A stretch of 10,386 nt of DNA from an uncultured Hyphomicrobiales bacterium. GTDB taxonomy: Bacteria; Pseudomonadota; Alphaproteobacteria; Rhizobiales; Aestuariivirgaceae. Made by a program: the position numbers and the translations under genes. The notes beneath the pieces are model-generated. The model saw only the letters and a list, made by a program, of their open reading frames with translations, was not told where the DNA came from and did not search any database. The DNA lies in assembly GCA_903930095.1 (NCBI GenBank), contig CAIYXE010000778.1:1-10386 (forward strand), read 5' to 3'. Each line of letters starts with the position of its first letter. Positions within the stretch are counted from its first letter, which is position 1. Of this stretch, positions 1 to 6,394 are shown one piece after another.

Positions 1-481
1 CGATGCCGCCGAGCAGCGAGATCACCTGCACATTCTCGAGTTCGCGCGGGGCGAGGGTGGCCAGCGATTCGTAAAGTGTTGCGCCCCAGCCCACGCCCAC
101 TGTCATGTCGTCAGCCAGCGCATCGGACACATACATGCCCGCGGCAACGCCGATCGACTTCGTGACGTTTTCAGGCATCACTGGCTCGGGCACCACCACC
201 GCTTCCTTGAAGCCGAACGCGTCCTTCAGCTGTGCTTCGAGTTCGAAGCATTCGGAAACCTCGCCCTCGATCCAGATCTTGACTTCGCGCTGCTTGATCG
301 CCTCGTTGATGTTGCGCACCACGGTGACGCGCCCGATGCCCAGCCGGTCGGCGATTTCATTCTGGGTCAGGCCTTCGACATAATACATCCACGCGATCCG
401 CATGCGGTTGCGGGCGATGCGGCCCGCACCCCGCTCCGGCGAGGGCGCGCGATGTTTGCGTGAATGAGCATTGTCCAGCAT
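1..481 (-). CDS. SorC-family sugar-responsive transcriptional regulator (partial, C-terminus off left edge)
   Basis: About 160 N-terminal residues are visible on the minus strand, open to the left edge. A short basic leader is followed by a helix-turn-helix at about residues 30-60 containing GLTQNEIADRLGIGRVTVVR, typical of SorC/DeoR-like regulators. From about residue 75 the sequence matches the start of the SorC sugar-binding domain (ELEAQLKDAFGFKEAVVVPE, then GVAAGMYVSDAL and GVGWGATLYE). These proteins bind DNA as oligomers and sense a sugar or, often, a phosphorylated sugar. The ATG at 481-479 is the only in-frame start nearby; the frame stays open upstream but has no close ATG or GTG. 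The gene is divergent from the transporter operon at 948 and separated from it by 466 bp, the classical layout of a local regulator and its target. Full family members have about 310-330 residues, so roughly half is missing. Family call is firm; the effector is unknown. Confidence 0.9.
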   Translation of the reverse strand, partial: MLDNAHSRKHRAPSPERGAGRIARNRMRIAWMYYVEGLTQNEIADRLGIGRVTVVRNINEAIKQREVKIWIEGEVSECFELEAQLKDAFGFKEAVVVPEPVMPENVTKSIGVAAGMYVSDALADDMTVGVGWGATLYESLATLAPRELENVQVISLLGGI

Positions 482-511
482 GGTTGGGACCGCCTGGTTT
501 TTCCAGTTTCC

Positions 512-540
512 ATTGTGTCGTAGGATACTAAACTCTGCAA
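512..540 (-). promoter_or_regulatory. Candidate promoter of the SorC-family regulator gene
   Basis: Read on the minus strand, TTGCAG (535-540) and CACAAT (512-517) are separated by exactly 17 bp, matching a sigma-70-like -35/-10 arrangement with 3/6 and 4/6 consensus bases. Transcription would begin near 505, giving a leader of roughly 25 nt before the ATG at 481. Both hexamers are imperfect, so this is a position-based suggestion only. Confidence 0.25.
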
Positions 541-646
541 GGCAGCACTTTTGTCTCATTCCCAGAGGAACGCTTGCAAATCCGATGTCCGGCGAGGCTA
601 TTCTGCCGTTCAGGCCATGGATCGTCCGTTCCGGTGTCGGGTTTTT

Positions 647-693
647 GCATTGCGAAACTTTGTTGCACTGCCGCAATACGAAACATTTGCACT
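647..693. repeat. Tandem near-direct repeat, candidate upstream operator
   Basis: Two copies of a similar unit follow each other. Copy one begins at 647 (GCATTGCGAAAC, then TTGCACT at 663-669). Copy two begins at 673 (GCAATACGAAAC, then TTGCACT at 687-693). The CGAAAC cores lie at 653-658 and 679-684, 26 bp apart, and the TTGCACT cores are 24 bp apart. The first core lies in TTGCGAAAC (650-658), which occurs inverted as GTTTCGCAA at 839-847. Shared half sites at both ends of the region suggest binding sites for the adjacent SorC-type regulator. Binding is inferred. Confidence 0.5.
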
Positions 694-739
694 CACGCCA
701 GTTATTTAGTACACAAATCTGGCGCAGAAGCTTGCGGAT

Positions 740-759
740 CTCCTGCATCAGAACAGGAG
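740..759. repeat. Short inverted repeat CTCCTG / CAGGAG
   Basis: CTCCTG at 740-745 and CAGGAG at 754-759 form a perfect 6-bp inverted repeat with an 8-nt loop. No T-tract follows, so it is not a typical terminator. If the rightward transcript starts upstream, it would fold in the long leader of the binding-protein mRNA. A six-base repeat in a region this size can arise by chance, so no function is assigned. Confidence 0.3.
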
Positions 760-836
760 GCTGCCAACGGGAGGATCGGAGGTGCTGACGTGCTTTTCAT
801 TCCCCCGGGCCGTGGCCATGATGCGGCATCTGATTG

Positions 837-863
837 CTGTTTCGCAAGTGTGTGACGAAACAG
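837..863. promoter_or_regulatory. Perfect palindrome, candidate SorC-type operator
   Basis: CTGTTTCG (837-844) and CGAAACAG (856-863) form a perfect inverted repeat with 8-bp arms and an 11-bp spacer. The arm centres are 19 bp apart, close to two helical turns, as expected for a dimeric or tetrameric helix-turn-helix regulator. The centre lies about 98 nt upstream of the binding-protein start codon. The arms share the CGAAAC core with the two sites at 653-658 and 679-684. The SorC-family regulator encoded at 1-481 is the obvious candidate ligand. The repeat is seen directly; the binding protein is inferred. Confidence 0.6.
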
Positions 864-937
864 GGTTCACTCGATACAGCCCCGCTTGCCTCCGGCCTGA
901 GGCGAGGCGCGGACCCACAACACAGGCCACATCAAAT

Positions 938-942
938 GGAGG
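938..942 (+). promoter_or_regulatory. Ribosome binding site GGAGG of the substrate-binding protein gene
   Basis: GGAGG lies 5 nt before the ATG at 948. It decides the start: the frame is open upstream to a TTG at 834, and an in-frame ATG at 936 overlaps the GGAGG itself. Starting at 948 also places the twin-arginine motif at residues 10-11, as expected for a Tat signal peptide. Confidence 0.85.
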
Positions 943-947
943 ACGTA

Positions 948-2522
948 ATGCTGACGACCAAGAATGGGATCACGCGGCGATCGCTGCTCAAATCCACCGC
1001 AGCGGCTGGCGCCGCGCTGGCGGCGGGTACGGGCGGCGTGTCGCTGTTCAACGTGCGCAGCGCCTACTCGCAGAGCCTTCCGAACCCCGCGGACGTGCTC
1101 GCCAAGATCAATGTCGGCAACATGGTCAACAAGGCCTATCGCGAGCAGTACAAGCTCGGCGACAATGACGAACTCTGGGATCCCAAGAAGGACTGGATTC
1201 GCACCGTCGACTGGGAAGCCGTCCGCAAGGAGCACGCCGGCAAGACCGTCCGCTTCGCCGTCGGCGCCGCCGACCGTGAATCGGCTGAAAGCCAGACGCA
1301 GCCCTTCGCCGACCTTTCCGGCATCAAGATCGACGTCGTGTCGATCCCGGACGATGCGATGTACGACAAGGTCGTGGCCGAATTCCTCTCGGGCAACGCC
1401 GGTTTCGACGCCATCCAGTTCTTCTCTCCCTGGCTCGGTGACTTCGCCGCCCAGGGCTTCCTGAAGCCGCTGGACGAATATGTCGCCAAGTGGAACCTGC
1501 CCTTCGACGACTGGTATGAGACGTATCAGCGCAACTACGGCCACTGGGGCGACAAGGGCATCCTCGGCATTCCCTTCGACTGCGACATCCAGCAGGTCCA
1601 CGTCCGTCCGTCGATCCTCAAGAAGATCGGCATCAACGAGGTCGACCGTTGGAACACCATCCCGACCTATGACGAGATGCTGCGCATCGCGCCCGAGCTC
1701 AACAAGGCGGAACCCGGCGTTGCCGGCATCGGCCTGATGGCCGGCCGCGGCTTCTGGGCCACCTATGCCTGGGAGCACATCGCCGCCCAGTACGGCATGA
1801 TGCTGTTCAACGACAAGTGGGAACCGATCTTCAACGGCGATGCCGGCGTGAAGGGCCTCGAAATGCTCGCAGCCCTCTCCAAGCATGCCATCGAAGGCGT
1901 TGCCGCCGCCGACTGGCCGACCAACCGCGCTGCGATGCTCGGTGGCCAGATCGCCTGCAACATCTCCTGGCAGGATACCGGCACCCAGGCGACCCGCCCT
2001 GACCAGTCGAAGATCGGCGACGACATCGTCACCATCTATGAGCCGCGCGTTGCCGGTGGCACCTATGCGCCGCCGAACATCGCTGGCTCGACCTCGGTCG
2101 TGGCCTCGACCTCGCCCGAGCCGGAAGCGGCCTTCCTCATGCTCGCCTACCTGACGACGTCGTCGATCATGGCCATGAACGAAGCCAATGCCAACGGCGT
2201 GGCGCCTGGCACCAAGTCGGTGCTCAACAACGAGAAGCTCCGCTCGGTTTCGCAGCCCGCCAAGGTCTGGGCCGAGTCGCTTGACTATGCCTGGTGCGCG
2301 CCGCGCATCCCCTCGGGCTTCCAGGTCGAGCAGGAAATCGGCTTCCTCGTCAACGAGGTCATCGTCGGCACGAAGAAGCCGAAGGAAGCCCTCGACGAGG
2401 CCGCCGGCAAGGTCAAGGCGATCATGGAAAAGAACGGCTTCTACAAGGGTGCCGATCCCATGAACTTCGCGGCCACCGAGCCGGGCCTGTGGATCGGCAA
2501 GGGCAAGCCGCTTCCGTTCTGA
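948..2522 (+). CDS. Tat-exported sugar ABC transporter substrate-binding protein (family 1)
   Basis: This protein of 524 residues would capture the sugar or polyol in the periplasm and deliver it to the two permeases that follow. The N-terminus carries a Tat signal peptide: TRRSLLK at residues 9-15, an Ala/Gly-rich hydrophobic stretch to about residue 35, and likely cleavage near residue 41. The mature part has the shape of a family 1 solute-binding protein, with a first lobe beginning TVRFAVGAADRESAE, a DKVVAEFLSGNAGFDAIQ segment and a GILGIPFDCDIQQVHVRPSILKKIGI segment typical of carbohydrate binders. It is longer than many family members (about 420-450), partly from an N-terminal extension (residues 42-85) before the first strand. 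Tat export implies folding before secretion. The start is set by GGAGG at 938-942. First gene of a four-gene operon. Family is firm; the ligand cannot be read from sequence. Confidence 0.93.
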   Translation: MLTTKNGITRRSLLKSTAAAGAALAAGTGGVSLFNVRSAYSQSLPNPADVLAKINVGNMVNKAYREQYKLGDNDELWDPKKDWIRTVDWEAVRKEHAGKTVRFAVGAADRESAESQTQPFADLSGIKIDVVSIPDDAMYDKVVAEFLSGNAGFDAIQFFSPWLGDFAAQGFLKPLDEYVAKWNLPFDDWYETYQRNYGHWGDKGILGIPFDCDIQQVHVRPSILKKIGINEVDRWNTIPTYDEMLRIAPELNKAEPGVAGIGLMAGRGFWATYAWEHIAAQYGMMLFNDKWEPIFNGDAGVKGLEMLAALSKHAIEGVAAADWPTNRAAMLGGQIACNISWQDTGTQATRPDQSKIGDDIVTIYEPRVAGGTYAPPNIAGSTSVVASTSPEPEAAFLMLAYLTTSSIMAMNEANANGVAPGTKSVLNNEKLRSVSQPAKVWAESLDYAWCAPRIPSGFQVEQEIGFLVNEVIVGTKKPKEALDEAAGKVKAIMEKNGFYKGADPMNFAATEPGLWIGKGKPLPF

Positions 2523-2536
2523 TCTGACCCCACGTT

Positions 2537-2564
2537 CCGGGGCTCCGCGCAGGCGGGGCCCCGG
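2537..2564 (+). other. Intercistronic stem-loop between binding-protein and permease genes
   Basis: CCGGGGC (2537-2543) pairs perfectly with GCCCCGG (2558-2564). The stem extends inward through one G-U pair and three more G-C pairs, giving 11 pairs around a 6-nt loop. No T-run follows, so full termination is unlikely. In carbohydrate ABC operons a hairpin at this place commonly stabilises the upstream mRNA or attenuates readthrough, giving more binding protein than permease. The structure is seen; the role is inferred. Confidence 0.65.
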
Positions 2565-2593
2565 TCCATTCCCGATCAAAGGATTTTTCCTGC

Positions 2594-3511
2594 ATGACAG
2601 ACGCGGCGCTCGATCTTCCACGAAGGGTGGTCCGCCGCCGTTCGCCGTTCATGCGGAAGGCCTTCCCCTATCTGCTGCTGGCGCCCGCCGTCATCTATCT
2701 CCTGGGGATCACGCTGTGGCCCGGTGCCTTCGCGGTCTACCGCTCGCTGTTTACCGGCAAGTTCAACTGGCAGAACAATTACGTCGGCTTCGAGAACTAT
2801 CGTGTGCTGTTCGGCGACGAACATTTCTGGACGGCGCTGTGGAACACCCTGCTTCTCGGGTCCATAACGCTCGCCATCGAGTTTGCGATTGCCTTGCTGT
2901 TGGCAGCACTCGCCTACCGCTCCCGCTGGGTCAAGGGCTGGCGCATCCTGTTCATGCTGCCCATGCTGTTCATGCCCTCCGCGGTCGGTTTCTTGTGGAA
3001 GCTCCTGTTCAATGACGGCCGTGTCATCTCCGACCTCATGATGCGTTTGGGCCTCGTCGATAGCCCGGTCGACTGGATGGCGCATATCTGGAATGCCCGT
3101 TTCGTCCTCATCGTCACCGACGTCTGGCAGTGGACGCCCTTCCTGTTCATCATTCTCGTGGCCGGCCTTCAGGGCCAGGACAAGGAGGTCGAGGAAGCAG
3201 CACGCCTCGATGGCGCGTCATTTGGACAGATGTTCTGGAACATCTCGCTGCCGCTGCTCCGCCCCATCATCGCGATCGCGCTCGTGCTGCGCGGCATCGA
3301 TCTTCTCAACAACATGTCGGCGGTGGCCATCATCACGCAGGGCTCGCCCGCAGGCTATACAGAAACATTGAGCTACTTCATCTACCGGACCGCCTTCCGC
3401 AGCTTCGACCAGGGCTATGCCGCCGCCGCCTCGGTGCTGTTGCTGATCGCATCCGTCATTCTCGCGCAGATTCTCGTGCGAAAATTCTTCCGGTCGGGAG
3501 CCGAAACATGA
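2594..3511 (+). CDS. Sugar ABC transporter permease, MalF/UgpA type
   Basis: An inner-membrane protein of 305 residues, the first of the two permeases that form the translocation channel. Hydrophobic helices are visible at about residues 24-48, 84-108, 118-138, 169-191, 223-245 and 275-296. The EAA motif that contacts the ATPase is clear at about residues 200-224 (EEAARLDGASFGQMFWNISL followed by PLLRP). The usual N-terminal helix motif (PYLLLAPAVIYLLGITLWP) and the following YVGFENY segment match the carbohydrate-uptake CUT1 permeases. The ATG at 2594 has AAAGGA about 10 nt upstream. It follows the binding-protein gene after 71 nt holding the stem-loop, and its last four bases overlap the next gene. 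Family is firm; substrate is set by the binding protein. Confidence 0.94.
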   Translation: MTDAALDLPRRVVRRRSPFMRKAFPYLLLAPAVIYLLGITLWPGAFAVYRSLFTGKFNWQNNYVGFENYRVLFGDEHFWTALWNTLLLGSITLAIEFAIALLLAALAYRSRWVKGWRILFMLPMLFMPSAVGFLWKLLFNDGRVISDLMMRLGLVDSPVDWMAHIWNARFVLIVTDVWQWTPFLFIILVAGLQGQDKEVEEAARLDGASFGQMFWNISLPLLRPIIAIALVLRGIDLLNNMSAVAIITQGSPAGYTETLSYFIYRTAFRSFDQGYAAAASVLLLIASVILAQILVRKFFRSGAET

Positions 3512-4335
3512 GCAAGCGCATGGAAGGCCCCCGCTGGGGCTGGATTGTATTGACCATCTGGGGGATTTTCTCCTTTCTGCCGATCCTGTTTTTTGCGTCG
3601 ATCGCGCTCCGCCCGCGCAACGAGATCATCGCGCCGGTACCGATCTATTTCCCCACCATCACCATCGAGACCTGGGCCAAGATCTGGAACGAGTGGCCGA
3701 TCGGCCTGTATTTCTACAATTCGATCGTCGCCGTCTCGGGCAGTGTCTTCATTTGCCTGATCCTCGGCGTCCCCGCCGCCTATGCGCTCGCGCGCTACAA
3801 GTTCAGGGGCAACGCCGATATCGGCAATTACATCCTGTCCACCAAGATGATGGCGCCCGCCGCGGTCGTCGTGCCCATGTTCTTCCTGTTCGGCAAGATG
3901 GGGCTGATCGACTCGGTCTGGGCCCTCATGCTCGTCTATGCCGCCATGAACCTGTCGATTGTGGTGTGGATCGTGCGGAGCTACATGATCGACATCCCGC
4001 CCGAGATCGAGGATGCGGCCCGCACCGACGGTGCGACGGACCTTCGCATCCTTTGGGAGATCATCATTCCCATGTGCCTGCCCGGCATCATCACGGCAGC
4101 CGTCATCGCCGCGATCTTTGCCATGAACGAATATCTCTTCACCCTGATCATCGCCTCCAAGAACGCCTATCCGCTCTCCGTGGCGCTGGCCAACTTCTCC
4201 GGCGGCTCCGATGGCATCATCTACAACGCCATCGCGCTTGTGGGCTTCCTCGCCTTCTTCCCTGCGCTGCTTCTGGTGATCCTCATCCAGAACCATCTGT
4301 CGCGTGGCCTCACCATGGGTGCGGTCAAGGGCTGA
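3508..4335 (+). CDS. Sugar ABC transporter permease, MalG/UgpE type
   Basis: This protein of 275 residues is the partner permease of the preceding gene. Helices are visible at about residues 10-32, 70-97, 109-130, 135-158, 192-210 and 240-262. The EAA loop reads EIEDAARTDGATDLRILWEI then IIPMCLPG at about residues 166-193. The C-terminus (HLSRGLTMGAVKG) is the standard MalG-type ending. The ATG at 3508 overlaps the previous stop as ATGA and has GGGAG 7 nt upstream, so the two permeases are translationally coupled. A longer open frame reaches back to 3130, but that part lies over the previous permease gene in another frame and shows no MalG-like sequence, so it is excluded. No ATPase gene follows, which is unusual for CUT1 operons. 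Confidence 0.94.
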   Translation: MSKRMEGPRWGWIVLTIWGIFSFLPILFFASIALRPRNEIIAPVPIYFPTITIETWAKIWNEWPIGLYFYNSIVAVSGSVFICLILGVPAAYALARYKFRGNADIGNYILSTKMMAPAAVVVPMFFLFGKMGLIDSVWALMLVYAAMNLSIVVWIVRSYMIDIPPEIEDAARTDGATDLRILWEIIIPMCLPGIITAAVIAAIFAMNEYLFTLIIASKNAYPLSVALANFSGGSDGIIYNAIALVGFLAFFPALLLVILIQNHLSRGLTMGAVKG

Positions 4336-4350
4336 CGCGGGCAAGCTGAG

Positions 4351-5358
4351 GTGCAGGCGCTGGTCTTACGCGCACCGAACCGGATGGGCCTCGAATCGAT
4401 GCCCGATCCGGTTCCTGGGCCCGGGGGGCTGACCATCCGCATCAAGGCCGCCGCCATCTGCGGCACCGACATGCGGATCTACAGAGGCATCAAGACACGA
4501 GGCGTCCGCCTTCCCGCCGTCCTCGGCCATGAGTTCGCCGGTGTCGTCGACGCGCAGAACGCATCGTCTTTCACCAAGGGGCAGCGCGTGGTGCTTTGCC
4601 CGGCGTTATCCTGCGGCACGTGCCGCCATTGCCAGGCGGGCGCCAGCAACATCTGCGAGAATCTGGCCGCCTATGGCTACGGTCCCGATGGCGGTTTCGC
4701 AGAGTTGGTGAATGTGCCGCGCGCCTTCGTGGAGGCTGGGCATGTTCTCCCCCTGGCCGATGACGTGAGCTTCGAAGAGGCCGCGCTGGCCGAACCGCTG
4801 GCCTGCGTCATCAACGGCCAGGAGGTGATGGGCCTTCAGCCCGGCGCGCATGTCGCCGTGCTGGGGGCAGGGCCCATCGGCTTATTGCATGTGATGCTTG
4901 CCAAGGCGCGCGGCGCTGGCCGCATCAGCGTGGTGCAGAGAAGTGCGGCGCGGCGGGCGGCGGCGCTGGCGGTGGGGGCGGATGAAGCACTGGCGCCGGA
5001 AGAGGCTGGCGGCCTTCAGGCCGATGCCGCGATTGTTGCGGTGGGCTCGCCCGATCTTGCCAATCTCGCGGCCAGGATCACGCGGCCGCGGGGCCTCATC
5101 AATCTCTTTGCCGGTTTCCCGGCGGGCGAACTTCCGCGCTTCGACCTCAACGCCGTTCACTACGGAGAACACCACGTGACGGGCGCTTTCGGGCTGACGC
5201 TGAAGCAGTTCCGCGAGGCGCTGGACCTGATCGCGAGCGGACGGGTGCCGGCTGGCCAGTTCGTCACCCATCGCTTTCCGCTGGAGCAAGCCATGCAAGC
5301 CTTCGCGTTGGCCGAGACCGGCCAGGCGCTGAAGGCGGTGATAACGCCTGGAGCATGA
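4351..5358 (+). CDS. Zinc-dependent medium-chain dehydrogenase, polyol/threonine dehydrogenase-like
   Basis: This 335-residue cytoplasmic MDR-family enzyme would oxidise a secondary alcohol on a polyol or sugar with a nicotinamide cofactor. Catalytic zinc ligands are visible as C37 in CGTD, H60-E61 in LGHEFAG and E148 in AEPLACV. The structural zinc site is complete, with Cys at 88, 91, 94 and 102. The Rossmann fold has GAGPIG at 172-177. After the second strand, where NAD-specific relatives carry Asp, it reads VVQRSAARR, which hints at NADP preference. It starts with GTG at 4351, 15 nt after the permease stop; the next ATG, at 4384, would cut away the conserved first strand (QALVLRAP). The ribosome site is weak. 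Relatives include L-iditol, L-threonine and 2,3-butanediol dehydrogenases, and the substrate cannot be chosen among them by sequence. Operon position suggests it acts on the imported compound. Confidence 0.88.
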   Translation: MQALVLRAPNRMGLESMPDPVPGPGGLTIRIKAAAICGTDMRIYRGIKTRGVRLPAVLGHEFAGVVDAQNASSFTKGQRVVLCPALSCGTCRHCQAGASNICENLAAYGYGPDGGFAELVNVPRAFVEAGHVLPLADDVSFEEAALAEPLACVINGQEVMGLQPGAHVAVLGAGPIGLLHVMLAKARGAGRISVVQRSAARRAAALAVGADEALAPEEAGGLQADAAIVAVGSPDLANLAARITRPRGLINLFAGFPAGELPRFDLNAVHYGEHHVTGAFGLTLKQFREALDLIASGRVPAGQFVTHRFPLEQAMQAFALAETGQALKAVITPGA

Positions 5359-5373
5359 TCTTGCGGGCCTTTC

Positions 5374-5400
5374 CCTTCCCACAGGCGGGAGCGGGGAAGG
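5374..5400. terminator. Weak hairpin in the convergent gap, possible bidirectional terminator
   Basis: CCTTCCC (5374-5380) pairs with GGGAAGG (5394-5400) around a 13-nt loop, in the 57-bp gap between the convergent dehydrogenase and kinase genes. No T-tract follows on either strand, so it is a poor intrinsic terminator. Its position between two operon ends is the main support. Confidence 0.3.
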
Positions 5401-5415
5401 AGCGGGGCAGTGGGC

Positions 5416-6363
5416 CTATCCCTTGGTCTTCGTGGTCTTCATGAAGTTGAGCGTGTGCTCGAAGTCCTCGACCCCCGCCTGGGAGCCCAGGCCCGTGGCG
5501 TTGAGTGCGGACGTCGCCTGGGCGAAGCGGACCGTGGTCTCGGGATCGAAGCCCTTGACCAGTCCCACCGCAAAGCCGGCATCGAAGGCATCGCCGCAGC
5601 CGCAGGTGCACTTCACATCGATGTCGAAGGCAGGCACGCGGAACTTGCGGCCCTCCGCGTCATGGTAATAGGCACCGTCGCCCCCCAACGTCAGCACGCA
5701 GGCCTTGACCCCCATGTCGAGGAAGAAGCGCGCCGTATCTCCGTGGTCTGAAAGGCCGCAGAGCGCCTGAGCCTCCTCGATCGACGGCATGAAATAGTCG
5801 GTATAGGGAAGGACATGGGCAATGGCCGGCAGGTCCTTCGGGCTTCCGGCAAACACGTCGACCGTGGTGATGGCGCCTGCCGCCTTCGCAGCCTTCATGA
5901 CGACGGCACTCTGGCCCTTGTCCATCGCATCCATCAGGCCGACGCCGCCGGCGTGGAACACCTTGGCATCCGTCACCTGCGGGATCATGCGCTCTGTCAC
6001 GAAGAAGTCTGACGTGGCACCCTTGCGATGCAGTGCGGGCCGCGAGCCATCAGCACGCGTCAGCACGATGGAGGAAGACGTTTTCCAGCCGGGCTGGCGC
6101 TGCACGCAAGAGGTATCGACGCCGAAGTGCTGCAGGCGCTGCAGCACCCAGTCCCCCATCAGGTCATCGCCCACACCTGCCACGGCGAGCGTGCTGAGGC
6201 CCATCTTGGCAGCGGCAATCGCCGCCGTTCCGCCCGCGCCCGAGACGGCGAGCGTCAACTCGTCGATGAACACGGTGCCGCCGCCCGGCGGAACTTCGGT
6301 GAAGGGCCAGCCCAGGCAGTCATAGGTATAAAAGCCCATCGAAACATAGTCGTAGCGCGGCAT
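5416..6363 (-). CDS. PfkB-family carbohydrate kinase
   Basis: A 315-residue cytoplasmic sugar kinase of the ribokinase/PfkB family, which transfers phosphate from ATP to a hydroxymethyl group of a sugar or polyol. The N-terminal motif is SGAGGTAAIAAAKMGL at residues 41-56, where the Asn common after GG-x-x-A is replaced (I49). The C-terminal signature reads CTCGCGDAFDAGFAVGL (252-268), with the catalytic base D258; the usual GAGD is GCGD here. The middle has VDVFAGSP, then YTDYFMPSIEEAQAL, matching the conserved Asn/Glu region with S in place of N. The stop is TAG. The ATG at 6363 has a good GGAGG (complement of 6369-6373) 5 nt upstream. It is the last visible gene of the leftward operon, 31 nt after the E2 gene. 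Its altered signature residues fit an unusual substrate. Family is firm, substrate unknown. Confidence 0.92.
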   Translation of the reverse strand: MPRYDYVSMGFYTYDCLGWPFTEVPPGGGTVFIDELTLAVSGAGGTAAIAAAKMGLSTLAVAGVGDDLMGDWVLQRLQHFGVDTSCVQRQPGWKTSSSIVLTRADGSRPALHRKGATSDFFVTERMIPQVTDAKVFHAGGVGLMDAMDKGQSAVVMKAAKAAGAITTVDVFAGSPKDLPAIAHVLPYTDYFMPSIEEAQALCGLSDHGDTARFFLDMGVKACVLTLGGDGAYYHDAEGRKFRVPAFDIDVKCTCGCGDAFDAGFAVGLVKGFDPETTVRFAQATSALNATGLGSQAGVEDFEHTLNFMKTTKTKG

Positions 6364-6394
6364 GAGACCCTCCCCTGATCAGCCGTGCCGGTCT

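Larger units (their letters stand above)
482..947. promoter_or_regulatory. Divergent intergenic control region between regulator and transporter operon
   Basis: These 466 bp hold no convincing gene. The middle (about 500-720) is more AT-rich than its surroundings, as expected for promoters. They contain the related half sites and the palindrome listed separately, a small hairpin at 740-759, and the ribosome binding site of the binding-protein gene at the right end. Short frames here overlap one another and have no family-like content. No sigma-70 promoter for the rightward operon stands out: TTGCAC at 687-692 followed at 17 bp by TACACA is the best I see, and it is poor. Confidence 0.7.

Noticed and set aside
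471..930. Several short open frames in the divergent intergenic region
   Set aside because: They overlap one another on both strands, lack consistent ribosome sites and family-like content, and cover the regulatory repeats.
834..947. Upstream extension of the binding-protein gene to a TTG at 834 or the ATG at 936
   Set aside because: The extension is not signal-peptide-like and covers the palindrome. The GGAGG at 938-942 and the position of the twin arginines favour the ATG at 948.
867..2621. Long antisense open frame (584 codons) opposite the binding-protein gene
   Set aside because: It is an Arg/Gly/Asp/His-rich shadow frame with no recognisable domain, produced by the GC-rich third positions of the well-recognised gene on the other strand.
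3415..4344. Antisense open frame opposite the second permease gene
   Set aside because: Composition is extreme in Asp, His, Arg and Gly with no hydrophobic core; it mirrors the membrane-protein codons of the real gene.
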